Position numbers and translations under genes: made by a program
NCBI GenBank assembly: GCA_001574975.1
Contig: KQ965774.1
Span: 260,319 to 324,318, forward strand
Source of the DNA: Gonapodya prolifera JEL478
Taxonomy: Eukaryota; Monoblepharomycota; Monoblepharidomycetes; Monoblepharidales; Gonapodyaceae
Direction: 5' to 3'
DNA: 64,000 nucleotides
Shown here: positions 21,054 through 32,655 of the stretch, piece by piece
Position numbering within the stretch: position 1 is the first letter of the stretch
Layout: the number at the start of each line of letters is the position of its first letter
Notes under the pieces: generated by a model
Told to the model about the DNA's origin: nothing
The model's input: only the letters and a program-made list of their open reading frames with translations
Databases searched by the model: none

Positions 21054-22800
21054 CTACAGTTTCGCGGCCCGTGTCAACTCAACCTTGAACAACTCCAACA
21101 CATCTCTTCTCCTCACAACCCACTCCTCAACTGCTTCCACAACCCTCCGCGCGTCGCTGTCTCCATGATCAAGGAACGGGAGGGACAGATTCATAGTGCC
21201 ACCCCGCGAAGACCAAATACCGACGGCGTTGAGGTCGAAGAAGAGCAGCTCGCGAAGTGCGAGAGAGGATGTCTTCAAGTCTGGCGGCGCGGAGGTTGAG
21301 CACGTGCCAATGGTAAGCGCCAAAGAGTAACAAAGTCAACGTACCCGCCAATGTGCGAACATCCTTCTTATCCGTGAAGTGCGTCCCAATCATACTCCCC
21401 ATCCCCGTAAACACCACCGGCGCTTCATGCTTCCTCGCAACCTCATTCAACGCCTCTCTCAACCGATCCCCAAACTCATTCAACCGCGCGCAGTTCTCCT
21501 TCGTGTACGCCCCGGCCTCCGTCAACGCAGCTTGGCCCACAGTCATGAGCAGCGTGTTGTTGTTGTAAGTGCCGGCGTGCGGGATCGCGGTCGGGTTGCG
21601 CGTGTCGTAGATGGACATGAACCGGCGGGAACCGCCCCACGAGCCGAATGACGTGCCGCCTCCGACGGATTTGCCCAGGGTCTTGAGGTCGGGTACGACG
21701 CCGTAGAGGGGGGCGATGCCTCCAGGTGAGAGGCGGTTGGTCTTGAGAGGAGGGGAACGATTGAGAAGCAGTTGGTCACGGACGGACACAAGCATGGCTT
21801 GGCGGGCTGGCTCGCTCACCATGACTTCATCAAAAATAAGACACACTCCCAGCTTCCTCGTCTCCTCACGCAGCATATGAATGAACTCCCTCGTTGCCGG
21901 GATGCATCCGCTGCCACCGAGCATGACCTCGAGAATGACGCAGGCCGTGTCGGTACCGTGCTGCTGGAGAAGTTTGCGTGTCGAGTCGACGTCGTTGAAT
22001 GTGCCGACAATGTAGTCGAAGGGGGCGCAGATGGGCGTGGGACCGCCTCGAAAGACAAACACGGCGCCGTGGTAGCAGCCTGTGAGTCGGTGAAGGGGGG
22101 GTTAGAGGTTGTGGACTTTGGTTGGGGTGAAGTGGCAAGTTGAGCATACGAACCGGCAAGGACGAAAACCTTTTTCCGCCCAGTAACGATCCGTGCCGTT
22201 TGGATCGCCATCAGGTTCGCTTCTGTGCCGGAATTGCAGAATCTGACCATGTCGAACCCGAATCGGTCGCACACCGTTTCGGCGAACAGTGCTTCTGAGA
22301 CAAGATGCGCGCCCAAGTTGAGTCCGGTCTCGAGTGAGCGCTTGACTGCGCTTTGGATGACGGGGTGAGAATGCCCATAGACTTGGAAAGAAAAGTAATG
22401 TTGATTGTTACGTGCAATTCGATGATTGACGACACGACGGTCGACACAAAGACTTACTGCCTGCAGTGGCGTCCCCAAACACGTCCAGATACTCATGACC
22501 GTCGATGTCCAGCAGCCGGTTCTCCCATCCGCGCTGAATGAATATGGGGAACGGCTGATTGCTCGCCGACGATGCCGAAATGGAGCGATCAGGGAAAACG
22601 ATTCGGTCCGATTAACGATTATGGAGGACAGAGACGAAGACTCGACTTACGGGATTGGCGAGCGAGTTTCGTGTCGATCCACCGGGCATCTTCTGCGTGG
22701 CATCGGATGCGAAATGCGCCTGCGAGCGCGGGTTGCGCTTCGTGTACTGGGACTTGGCTTCTGCGAGCGCTGCGTCGAGTTTTTGTGAGAAGACGGACAT
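21054..22800 (-). CDS. Class III PLP aminotransferase, glutamate-1-semialdehyde aminomutase-like
   Basis: Six exons (22651-22800, 22458-22554, 22154-22381, 21820-22079, 21345-21741, 21054-21280) join in phase to give 452 aa. Class III features are [23 protein letters not shown], a GCYHG segment, LIFDEVM (PLP-ring Asp) and [15 protein letters not shown], whose GK lysine should bind PLP. The GTYNNN segment and the PEAxG-like pattern fit glutamate-1-semialdehyde 2,1-aminomutase relatives. Fungi make ALA by ALA synthase, so the substrate is probably another amino acid or amine; this is inference. Length and motif order are normal and no defect is visible. Confidence 0.85.
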
Positions 22801-23856
22801 GGAGGTTACGGCAGAGTTGAGCTGAGCTCAGAGAAGAGTGCGGTGCGCGATCATTTGAAGTAAACATAAGGCTGTGAGGGACCAGTCAAGGGACCAAGGG
22901 CGGATGGCGCGACCTGACGGCACGGCTGTAAGCACACCAGTGGGCGAGAGTGGGCGAGAGAAGAGTGGGAGACAGTGGGCATCATCAATTGCATCGTCTT
23001 GTGTTGGAAGATGGCCACGACTTTAGACGTCCCGTTCCCATAAACACGATCACTTGCATGACACACTCAGAGGCCCGTTCAAGCGCTGGACTACGTCGTG
23101 CCTCCCATACTCTGAACCTTGGACGCGCGAGTGTCTGAAATGAAGGGCGATGAAATGAAATGAATGACCAATTCAAGCTGGGATACCAGAAACCAATCGG
23201 CAATCTGCAGAGTGGAAATCATGAAAAATTCAAAAAGTAGCCGACAGTTCCCTAATCCCCAAGCAGCGTTCTTTCGCCGTGGGCGGTCAACTTTTGGATT
23301 CAAGGCACAGTGTTGAAAAGCGTTCTTTTTTCTGCAGTTTAAAGTTGACGGCGGAGTTGACGGCGGAGGGTCTCCTGGATCTGTCAAGTCAACTACTCGA
23401 GAACACAACGCACCGCGACTGTCTGCAACATTTGATTGGGTTTTCCAAGTCGTGCGATGTGTCCTTGTCTGATGCATTCTTCTCAATGGGCTCAACCGAC
23501 TAGACGCCAGGCACCCTACTTACTCTCACTCACTTGACTTGCGCCTGTTTCCGCGAGGAACTGAAGCACTCAGATACCTTCACTGCTTGACGTTCTCACC
23601 AATGTTTTCCATTAGTCTGACATCGTCAACAATTTATTTTTCTCCCCAAAATCGTCATTAAATTTCACAGTTTCTTTGCCATTTGGCGGGAACGTTTTGA
23701 ATAGGACCCCGCACAGAAGCAGCCCCATCCGCAATATATTCGCAATATACAGCGCGTATATTCTGTCAAACGATCACGCGGGGGAACTTTGCTTCTCCTA
23801 GGCACTCGCCGTCTCCCAGCGCAAGACAGAAGAGAGTTCCACCGGTCGCATCAGCG
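22801..23856. other. Intergenic, divergent promoters
   Basis: About 1 kb separates the aminotransferase (leftward) and thioesterase (rightward). I see no convincing exon chain. A short direct repeat (gtgggcgaga) occurs near 22940-22960. Confidence 0.4.
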
Positions 23857-25520
23857 ATGGCAACGTCAGCCCTGACCCCCGACCTTCTCCAGGGAAGCTT
23901 TGGTGAGCGCGATCTGTTTGGTGGCAGAACTCCTTTTCCTGCTCACATATGTATATGGGACTCCATCGTGCAGCACGCGCGGTTTCGTTCGAGTTCTGCC
24001 ACACCGATGACGTTTCAAACACGGCAGTGTACAAGGGCACGTACGATCAACTATGGCTAAAGTGGGTAATTCGAACGTGCATCCTCGAAAATTTTCGCTG
24101 ACTTGCTCATCGATGTTGGCCTCTCAAGTTGGAAAGGATCTGCATTTGGCGGAGTTCTGCTCGCGATTGGTGTTTCTGTCGCGCAAGAGGAAGTCAAAAG
24201 ACTGGGCATGTCTCAAAAATATCCTGGTGAGCACAGCCCTTCGAACTTAACTTTGCACCGGCCCAAGTCTCAACACCCGCCATGTATCGCCAGACCCCAT
24301 TTCATTCACGACCAACTTCATCTCCTCCCCCTCCGGAACCTTCCCCTACCTCGCGCACATCCAACCCCTCCGGCTGGGCTCTCGCACCGCAATATTCACA
24401 ATCCGCCTCTACCAGGCGCAGGACGCAACTGTCCCACCACCGCACGCCACCCTCTTCCTCTGCACCCAGATCATCCTCTCCTGCACATTCCGCGACGCTG
24501 GTCCCACAATGCACCTCTCTACCGATGGATCCCGCCTCCTCCTCGCATCCCCATTCGCACCCTCCCCCAACGGCGTATCGTCGCGGTTCCTCGGCCAAGT
24601 ACCTGACCCTGACCCGGCGCGACAGGGATTGGGGTTCCCGAGACCGCACGAGTGCGAGGCTGTCAATGTCGGGAAGGCGAGTCTGAATAAGAGTAGGGGG
24701 TACGATTGGGGCGAGTTCTTTGAGACGCGACAGCCGAGAGTGACGATGCCGCCAGAGGAGGTTCTGTGGTGGGGAGAGTGGACCTTTTGGGCAAAGGTAT
24801 GTCTTCGTCTGCAGTGCCGAATTGCCTCTGGACTCAACGTCACGGCTCGGTCCTCACACGTACCTGCGCACCGCACGCAGATGCTCGGCAAGAACACAGT
24901 TGGCCCCGCCTACTTCGCCTTCCTTGCCGACATTTCTGCGGGTCCCATTGACTACATCCAGCATCTCGGTGGAGCATGGCTCGTGAGTGTTTCGTCCCCT
25001 CCCGTACCCCCAGATGTGTTCCGGTTGCTGTTCTTCTTCTTGTTCCAAACCACCGACCCTTAACGATACCTTGACCTTACCCCTCCTCTCCCCCTCCACT
25101 CAGACTCTCGACTTCCACATCCACTTCCACGCCCCCACCGCCTCCCTAACGCGAGACGGCTCCGGATGGGTCCTCCTTGTCGCCCGAACCCCGCACATAA
25201 CCAACGGCCGTATGATAAGGGACACCGAGGTGTGGAGCGAGGAGGGCGAGCTGCTTTTGATGGGCAGGTGGGTTCGGGGCGGGATCGTTGAGGAGGGGTG
25301 CGAAACTCCGCCGAGACGAGACGAGGGTGTAACCTCTTCCTTTGCGTCGAACGTCGACAGACAGACTGCGAATTTCCACCCACTCTCGCCCCCCGTGGCA
25401 GTGGCGGCGGAGGGCGGACCCGGAACCGCGAAGGACAAGGCAGTGGGAGTGGAAGCGGGACAAAAGCCTGAGGTCCACGTAGACGTTTGTACTTCGCCCG
25501 CTCGAAGCACGCATCTCTGA
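23857..25520 (+). CDS. Acyl-CoA thioesterase-like double hot-dog protein
   Basis: Six exons (23857-23902, 23974-24061, 24129-24226, 24294-24796, 24881-24982, 25104-25520) join in phase to give 417 aa. The first hot-dog part includes FEFCHTDDVSNTAVY and WKGSAFGGVLLAIG. The second includes AYFAFLADISAG, LDFHIHFHAPT and WVLLVARTPHITNGR, a pattern of fungal acyl-CoA thioesterase-like proteins. They hydrolyse acyl-CoA, often in mitochondria or peroxisomes; no targeting signal is clear. The end is uncertain. After GELLLMGR the frame stays open to TGA at 25520, but a donor at 25268 or a gtttgt donor near 25486 spliced to about 25558 would give another tail. Confidence 0.75.
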
Positions 25521-25680
25521 CGCACGCTGATGTGTGTTTTGTGCGCTCTTCTTATAGAGGGATCCTCTGACGGCGGCCGCGTCGAGTGCTGGTGTGCACG
25601 AGACCACGACCACGACCACACGTGATCCTGATCGGGGAGATGGGAGTTCGTGAGTTGAGACGGGTGCAAACGTAGAGTAT

Positions 25681-26050
25681 ATGGGAGATTTAACGATGAT
25701 CGATGACAGGCTTTTGAAGCGGGTTTTGTCGGTCTTTCCATCCATTCGGGTCGGTTTCGGTGGTCGGCGTGGGTCGTGGGAAGGGACAAGTTCGGACGGA
25801 CCCAGCCCAACGAACTATCCAGTCATAACGTAAACAGGCCGTAAAACACCTGAAGTTGTAAATAACACTCTATCGGACTGCGCGAATGCCAACAGGAGAC
25901 GTAAAAAGTCGATGGGAGATTCAAGGATGCCCGACTACAAGCTTATGAAACGTTTATTGTCGGTCTTTCCCACCATTCGGATCGGTGGTCGACGTCGTAG
26001 CAGTTATGATGGACCCATGAACCCACCAAACTACCAATCATGACGTAACC
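25681..26050. repeat. Diverged tandem duplication (two units, about 150 bp each)
   Basis: Unit 1 (about 25676-25833) and unit 2 (about 25914-26049) share the order gggagatt, cgatg/gcccgac, gcttntgaa, tgtcggtctttcc, ccattcgg, gacccannccaac and atgacgtaac-like blocks at roughly 70% by eye. They lie just beyond the thioesterase stop. No coding sense is visible in either unit. Confidence 0.6.
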
Positions 26051-27091
26051 AAGTAGAGACCCCCAAAGTCGTACACACCACCAAACCGGACGGACTCGAC
26101 AACAAGCGGACAAAAAAAAAGAGGTTGTGCGGGTGTGTTGTATTTCCGTCGCACAGCGCGTCGTGCTGTCCCTGTCGACCGGGGAAGTCCTCTCTTCAGG
26201 TGGTGTTGCTGCCCGCACAACCTCCCCCGGATGACGCGCTGGGACACAATAAAGGTCTAAAGAGTTACCAATTCAACGCTGGCGAGTCTAGAGTTGTGCG
26301 TGTGGGTGAGGATGAGTGAAGGGCGAGCCTAGAAAGAGAAGTGTGGGAGTGGAAGTATTATGGGAAGAAGGGGTAGGACAATGAGCGTCACGTCAGCACA
26401 TAAACATGACCTGAAGGGAGAGGGTGGCAACGTACCTTTGACCTCCCGGTGAACCGCGCTCACACATCCATGTGCCACCGCCTACTTGCACTCCCATAAC
26501 GTACTCAAGGGCCACTTCCCCGCAAGGCAAAGGGCGACTTCCAAATCATCCACCTCCGGAGCTTGACTGTATTACGTGGCCCTCCCTTCGGGATGCGAAC
26601 TGCACGCGCCCGCTTTGAACCCAGAGGCTTCGGAAATGGTGGCATTCAAAGACGGAATGTCAGAAAGGGCGATCTCTCAATTTGGCACGAGTGGTTTAGC
26701 GCTGGGAAAGGGGGAAGGACGGCGCGTTCAGCTTGGGCGTTCGATGTTTGTGATACCGAAAGGTTCGGTTGAACCCACCTGGCGACAAACAGTGCACATG
26801 AGTGTCCAGAGCTCCAGTACATGAGTCGATGCGTTGATGGTAGAGCTGTGCCAACGAAGCGGAAGGTGACTGGTCAGTTTCAAGAGAGACGCCAGGGACG
26901 GGAGTGCAACAAGAAGTCGGGACACGGGGAGCGCAGGTTCAAACCGATTCGGGAGACTGGAGCTGGAGATAAAAGAGAAGCCGGGACGAAGGAAGAAAGA
27001 GCGCGAAGGCGGGAATGAAGATTTTTAAAAAGGTGCGCACTCAGCAACTGTGGTTGTGTGGTCCGGGTGAAGAAGGTCACCAAGTTTTTCA
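26051..27091. other. Intergenic, no gene seen
   Basis: Only short unsupported frames are found. The right end must contain the promoter of the J-protein gene. Confidence 0.4.
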
Positions 27092-28871
27092 ATGACATCG
27101 GACGGCCCATCGACGGGATCGCGACCATCGGGCTACGTCCACGATACCCATCCTCCGAAACGTTTCGTCACGTCGACATGCTCTTCCTGCAAGACCCAGT
27201 TTCAGTTTGAAGTTGACTCGTCGGCTTGGGACTCGTATCTTCTCGCGAAATGCTTCAAATGTGGCACGGTGAACGAAGTGGGAAGAGACGGGAAGAGGAG
27301 GGAGGAGAAGAAAACGGCAGTGGCCCGGAGTAAGCAGGGGACAGGTGGGTTTGATCATATCACATGTGACGGTTTGGCATCGTCCACAACTGTCATCATC
27401 CGCTGTTTTTTCTTGCAGATGAGAATCCTCTCGAACAAGAACTCTATGATACCCTCGGTGTGACACCCACGGCCACCGCTGCCGAGATAAAGAAGGGCTA
27501 CTACGTCTTGGGTGAGCACTCGGAATGGCATCTCTGTTGGAAAGCACTATATGTACAAAAGTCTCGAAAATTCAGCGATGCGGTTTCATCCCGACAAAAA
27601 CCCCGACGATGCCGAGGCAGCGGAGAAGTTTAAGAAGATTTCGGAAGCCTACAGGAGTAAGTTACACACCATCTAAACCTTAATCACTCTAACACTCTCT
27701 CGCAGTCCTATCCGACGACAACCTCCGCTCCGCCTACAACCGCTACGGCTCCGCCGCCTTCACACCCGGCGCTGCCAACGCGAGCCCCGAGGCCGCAGCT
27801 GCTGCCGCGTTCGGGGACCCGTCCGAGTTCTTCCGGAGTCAGTTCGGGGGAGACGCGTTCCGGGACATCATTGGCGACATTGCGATGGCCAAGGACTTTG
27901 GAGACGCCATGAAGATGTCGTCTGCGAATGGGGGCCCGCCAGGGGAGGTAGCTGGTGGGACCACATCTGCGAAACCGGAGGACGATCCGGAGAAAATCGC
28001 GCGGGAGGAAAAGGAACGACAAGTCGCGCACGAGGAGCGAGTACGGCGCCTTACCGACAAGCTCGCCACAAAGGTCGCCCCCTACGTGGACAGGCTCGCT
28101 GCCATTGGAGCGCCTGACGAAGTCGCTGGCACCAGCGCATGGCTCTCAACCTCCACCTCCTCATCCGCCCTCGCCGCCGACGTTGCCTCCACCGCCACCG
28201 AGTACCGCGCTCGAATCCAGCAGGAAGCCAACCTGCTCAAACACGAGAACTTTGGCGTGGAACTCCTGCACGCTGTCGGTTACGTGTACCGGTCGCGAGC
28301 CACACAGCACAGTGCCCGCCTCGACGCCGAGAGCAAAGACGTCCTGCGGAAAGTCAGCGGGTTTTTTTCCGGGTGGAGCGGCAGCGTGCGAGAGAAGGGG
28401 TACATCTTTTCAGAGACCGTCGGCACGCTGAGGACGGCATGGGAGCTGCAGAAGACGTTTGCTGAGTTGCAGGCGATTGAGGAGTTGAAGAAGGCCAAGG
28501 AGACCGGGGAGGGCGGCGGGGCGGATGGTGAAGCGGCGGTGGCACCGGCGTCGGCGCAGGCCAAGAGTGGTGGGAGCAAGAAACCACCCCCGACCATCCC
28601 TGACGAAGAAACCCAAAAAAAACTCGAGTTCAACGCCGCCAGCAAGGGCATGGAAGCCCTGTGGCGCGGGTCGAAAATGGAGGTCCAGTCTGTCGTCCGC
28701 GAGGTGTGCGACCAGCTCCTCACAGACGCAACCGTCTCGCCCGTCGTGCTGCGCAGACGGTGCGAGGCGCTGAGAATAGTCGGGGAGGTGTATGAGGTGA
28801 CGGACTTGACACCCGAGGAGAGGAGGGAGAGGGAGGCTGCGGGGAATCCGTTTATGGGTCCGCGACCGTGA
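27092..28871 (+). CDS. J-domain co-chaperone with N-terminal zinc ribbon and DnaJ-X region
   Basis: Four exons (27092-27344, 27419-27511, 27576-27656, 27706-28871) join in phase to give 530 aa. Residues about 30-60 hold CSSCKTQF and CFKCG, a four-cysteine zinc ribbon. The J domain follows ([20 protein letters not shown], then FHPDKNPDD with the HPD tripeptide, and [19 protein letters not shown]). The remainder resembles the DnaJ-X region of Caj1/Djp1-type proteins ([31 protein letters not shown]), with a Gly/Ala-rich insert near residue 400. The expected role is stimulating an Hsp70 ATPase, perhaps in peroxisomal or mitochondrial protein import. A zinc ribbon in front of the J domain is not the usual Caj1 layout. 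Confidence 0.85.
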
Positions 28872-30180
28872 ATGGGAGGTGTGGAGGGTCGTGGTATAGC
28901 ATTTTGGGGGCACAAGGACTGCTAGTACTGTTTGTATATGTTTGAATTTGCAAGGTATTATGTCATGCCACGATGTTTGTCGTCTACGTGCGTTGAGGAT
29001 CGCAAAGCCAATGGTGTGGAGGTTAGAACTGCACTTGGAGCTGCGGATGACGGTGAGACCTGGACGCCTTTCAATTCGCTAAATGACCTACACGTCTGTA
29101 ACTGAGTCTCAGGTGGGTCAGGCAGGAAGGTCATCCAGATCGGGACGACGATGATGAGGCGCAATTTGGCCAGCACTGAAAGATTTAAATACATTTTTCG
29201 TTAGAGATTGCAGAGCTTTCCCAAGTGGTACCTGTTCACCCAACCATGCCGCAGGTTTTGTTTTGACTGGGGAGAGGTAGGCGATGTTCGAAGGCCTTTG
29301 TGAATTCTGAATAATTACATGAATGTTGCGACACGCTTGATTTCAACACATACATCTTTGAAAAGCCCCACGCTGTGGTGTCGCAAGTCTGTCTTCCAAC
29401 CAGTCGCTCGTACAATCCATTCACCATGAGCAACATCTGGCAATAATTCGCCAATTACCGCAGCTCCAGTCCCCATTACTGAATCCCAATGTCGCTCCAA
29501 GACAAGTTTCCTTCTCACTGATCCATGCTAGCACTAATGTGATCGCAGGGACGGCAGGGACGGCAGGGACGGGACGGAGACGGCAGGGGGGCAGGGCGGC
29601 AGAGTGAACGGGGGTCCCGCTGAGCTGCGCTTTTGGAGAAGAGACTTATTTTCTATCAGTCAAAACCAAGGGTATAAGCAAATGACTTTGTTGCCGAGTT
29701 CGTTAAAAACCTAAACTTGATTGCGTTTGCAAAGACTTTCAACATCTCAACAAAGTGAACCTGAGTGCGATTGATCTCGTTCACAATGGAACGACCGATA
29801 AGAGTGTCTGTTCGAGTGTCAGAGAAATCAAACTTTGTGGCCCTTTTCATAGCTGCTAGGATCCTGGTGGAAAATTTCCGTTGTGATTATTCATCTAGAG
29901 AAAATCATTACGTCATCCGATGTGGATCACTCAAATGTACCGTTGGAGGGGCGATGTGACAAAGAACCACGTGAAGAGAAGAGATCCAATGCTCATTATT
30001 ATCACGATGGCAATAGCTTTTATGAAGATGATAAATATTTTTCAATACGCATCGCCCCTTCCGTCTGTCCAAAACCGGGGACACTCACCTGTGAAGATCA
30101 CTATCAAGGCAGACCTCTGCCCATCTTGCTGGAGACGTTGAGTCAAATAGATTGTGTCGCCCAGGTAATCAGAGATGCGC
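28872..30180. other. Intergenic, no gene resolved
   Basis: Several short frames exist on both strands, none with a recognisable domain. A short leftward frame at 29656-29830 could be an exon, but it connects to nothing. Confidence 0.35.
29545..29602. repeat. Short tandem repeat, unit near gcagggacg
   Basis: Four to five imperfect copies of a 9-10 nt unit (gcagggacg) run head to tail, ending in a G-rich tract. Confidence 0.75.
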
Positions 30181-31446
30181 CTAATTGGTTGGCGACAATT
30201 GAGATTTGAGAATGACAGCAAATTGGCAAGACATATTGATCATGTCCATCTCGTCAAAAATGCCCTGGTGCCCTTTGTCAACAATCCTCTGGTGAATGTC
30301 ATTGTTTGGCTCCCTTTTTGCGGTGGCCTCGTTCCGTTTACTCTGTTTACTTATGTTGCCTCTGATAAAGTCCATCTGGTATTGCAGGGTCTTGGCACCA
30401 AAAGCTTGATGGAACTGATTTGGCCAAACGATAGCACAATCCGAATGGTTGAGAGTTTGATAACTTTCCAGACCGAGTTCGGGTATGGATGTTTGCCATT
30501 TTCCACCAGGTGGAAGTTCTCCCCAAAGGCCTTGATGCAAGGAAATCAAATCTAGCTTTGTCATTATTGAGAGAGCGGAGGTTTCCCGTACTCACAGTAG
30601 CGTTGATGACGTCCATAGCAATAAACTTATGGTTCACATAAAACCGAGTAACAAGTGGATGAATGAAATTTGCGCACAGTTCTGAGTAAATGAAGACTCA
30701 CGTGCATTTGTTGAAACATTCATTGTGACATAACCGGCCATGTCTTTTGGTGCGCAAAGATTTTGTGTGCTCGAATGTGTTGTACACTTCAATAAGATAC
30801 GGTTCAAGATTCATGAGGTACTTGACGGAGAACGTGGGCAAAATAACTCGCCGCTGACGTTTGTGGTCGCCCGGCCTAGAGTTTGGACGATTCCTGGGCG
30901 ACTCTGAGTGACAGCGTTACGTGATGAGTACAAAACTTCCATTTTGGTTTGCAATCACCACTCACCCCCTGGGAAAAGCCCTCATAAGTGGCCCTGTGCT
31001 TCGGCAAGTCAGTAACCTTTAGAAGCTGCAGTGCAACAGATGGCGGTATCAGTGTTGACTCCGACATCAATTGATGCCTCATTGCGAAGTCTTGTCCACT
31101 TACATCTTGCAGGTGTCGGGATCTGCGATATTGATGCGGTCTGGTGCGATTGTGCGAGGAGGAGTGCCTCACGTTTGGTATAGAGCAAGTGAGAGAAAGG
31201 GTTCTTACCTGGAGACGTACCTCACTATGGAGCCCTTTTGTCGTGCGCCGTCGATATTCTATCCTTCAATGTACCAGTTACTTGTCTGAAGGCGGAGTAG
31301 TAGGGGATAGCAAGCTCCCATGACGTTGCAGGTATTTGCTTAAGGTTCGATCCCACAAACGCGTCGAACAGATAAACAATGTATCGTGTTGCCAAGATCA
31401 CGAGGATTACGGTTGATATTGATGCTGGTAAGAGCAGTTTGGCCAT
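30181..31446 (-). pseudogene. Cytochrome P450 remnant lacking the heme-binding half
   Basis: An ATG at 31446 begins a membrane anchor (LLLPASISTVILVILATRYI). Later pieces follow the P450 order: PDRINIADPDTCK, then GPLMRAFPRG, GDHKRQRRVILPTFSVKYL (helix C region), DVINATAFGENF and NGKHPYPN, then a segment with NNDIHQRIVDKGHQG. Most middle introns close in phase. The frame breaks near 30400, and the first exon has a break near a run of A and G at about 31240. No I-helix oxygen motif, ExxR or FxxGxxxCxG heme motif is found downstream to 28.9 kb, so the enzyme would be inactive. It is a truncated, decaying monooxygenase gene. Confidence 0.65.
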
Positions 31447-32089
31447 TTACGGGGACTGCAGTTGCAAGCGAACACTTTCAATAATTTTGTTCATTCTTTT
31501 GGTGGGGTGGTGGTAGAAAAGAGCAGCGGCGAAGTGGACTGAAAGATCACAGCGGATGAACGAAGAAACACGTTTTCCCATTTAGCATTTCTGTATTTTG
31601 CGGGGTACATGTTCTCGCGTTGAAGGGGAGGGTTCAAACCCCACCGTCCCCCAGAAATACGGTCAGTTCATAGCCAGAAGAGTTGAAAGAGGCAGGATGC
31701 TGTTAGACGCTGCAGAGTAGCAAAACCCGAAGGCGTGATGCCAGCTGGATCAGTAAGCAATGCCGAATGCGCGTCGCCTTGAATTACGCAGAATTGTGAT
31801 CGCGGATGCGAACCACCCGGTCGCGTGAAAAGGGTTCGGCATGCCTAAACCTAGTCGGATCTGGGGAAAACGGTTGTGACATGAAGCCGTTGGTAACACT
31901 TCGGAGCTCAGCGACGATCCTGGATGTGAAACGACGACTTTGTATTACAGCTGCTGTCGTTATTCGATTCTAGAGTCATTCATTATGTCATAATGTCCTT
32001 CGGTGATGCAATGTGGTGCCAAGCGAAATGCGGTTGGGTTTCGCTCAGTTCGTAATGTCACATGAACATTTTAAAACTTGCCACGTACG
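31447..32089. other. Intergenic, no gene seen
   Basis: No consistent exon chain was found. A GTTCAAACCCC box near 31630 recalls a tRNA T-arm, but no tRNA can be built around it. Confidence 0.4.
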
Positions 32090-32402
32090 AAAACGAACCG
32101 ATAGCCGTCAATCGCAGCATCAAAGGTGCCAGGTGCTCCGGTATCCCCTTCCAAGACTTCGAGTCTCCCTGGCTCCCGGAATCCAGCACGAACCTGCACC
32201 TTTCCTAGCTTGTGAGATTTCGCACCGATGTTCGGACACGATAGCCGCGCTCTAACAACAGTTTAACCAAGCGAGACCCGACGAAGCTGGTTGTTTCAAA
32301 CGTCGGAGAAGGCACTTGTTGGGTGAATGAAAAATGCCCATCGTCCCTGACGTACCCGTTTCCACCAGTGACGAAGACGACGGGAGACTCCTGGGCCAAC
32401 AT
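32090..32402 (-). pseudogene. NAD-dependent epimerase/SDR N-terminal fragment
   Basis: From the ATG at 32402 the frame gives VVFVTGGNG, then, after a gtacgt...accag intron, FVGSRLVKLLLERGYRVRTSVR. This is the Rossmann start of dihydroflavonol-reductase-like SDRs. A second piece, GRLEVLEGDTGAPGTFDAAI, is in the expected place but separated by about 32 nt that contain a stop and are flanked by gt and cag. After that the homology ends, so only the first quarter of the enzyme remains. The 32-nt insert would be an unusually short intron; otherwise the fragment is frame-disrupted. Confidence 0.6.
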
Positions 32403-32655
32403 TCACGGGGTTTTCGTCAAGTTGATAGTTGAAAGGGTCGATTTATGATACTTTCCCGGCCGCAATACTTCGAGATATAGTACTACCCTCAATTATTCGC
32501 TTTTGCTCTTGCTGCAAAAAGTTCATAAATAACATTGTTGGCACGCAAAGATACATTGTTATTAGACAATAGTCACGGTAAATAGTGTGTCGCATGTTTA
32601 TGCATAAGAAGTCAATACGACAGGACTGAAGGACGGTGATAGTCCAAGTGCTCCA

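Noticed and set aside
21054-22800. Horizontal transfer of a bacterial hemL-type gene
   Set aside because: The gene has five ordinary spliceosomal introns and codon use like its neighbours, so nothing in the window shows recent transfer.
31600-31680. Possible tRNA, because of a GTTCAAACCCC box near 31630 and CCCCA after it
   Set aside because: No D-arm, anticodon arm or matching 5' acceptor strand is present at the right distance, and the T-stem has a mismatch.
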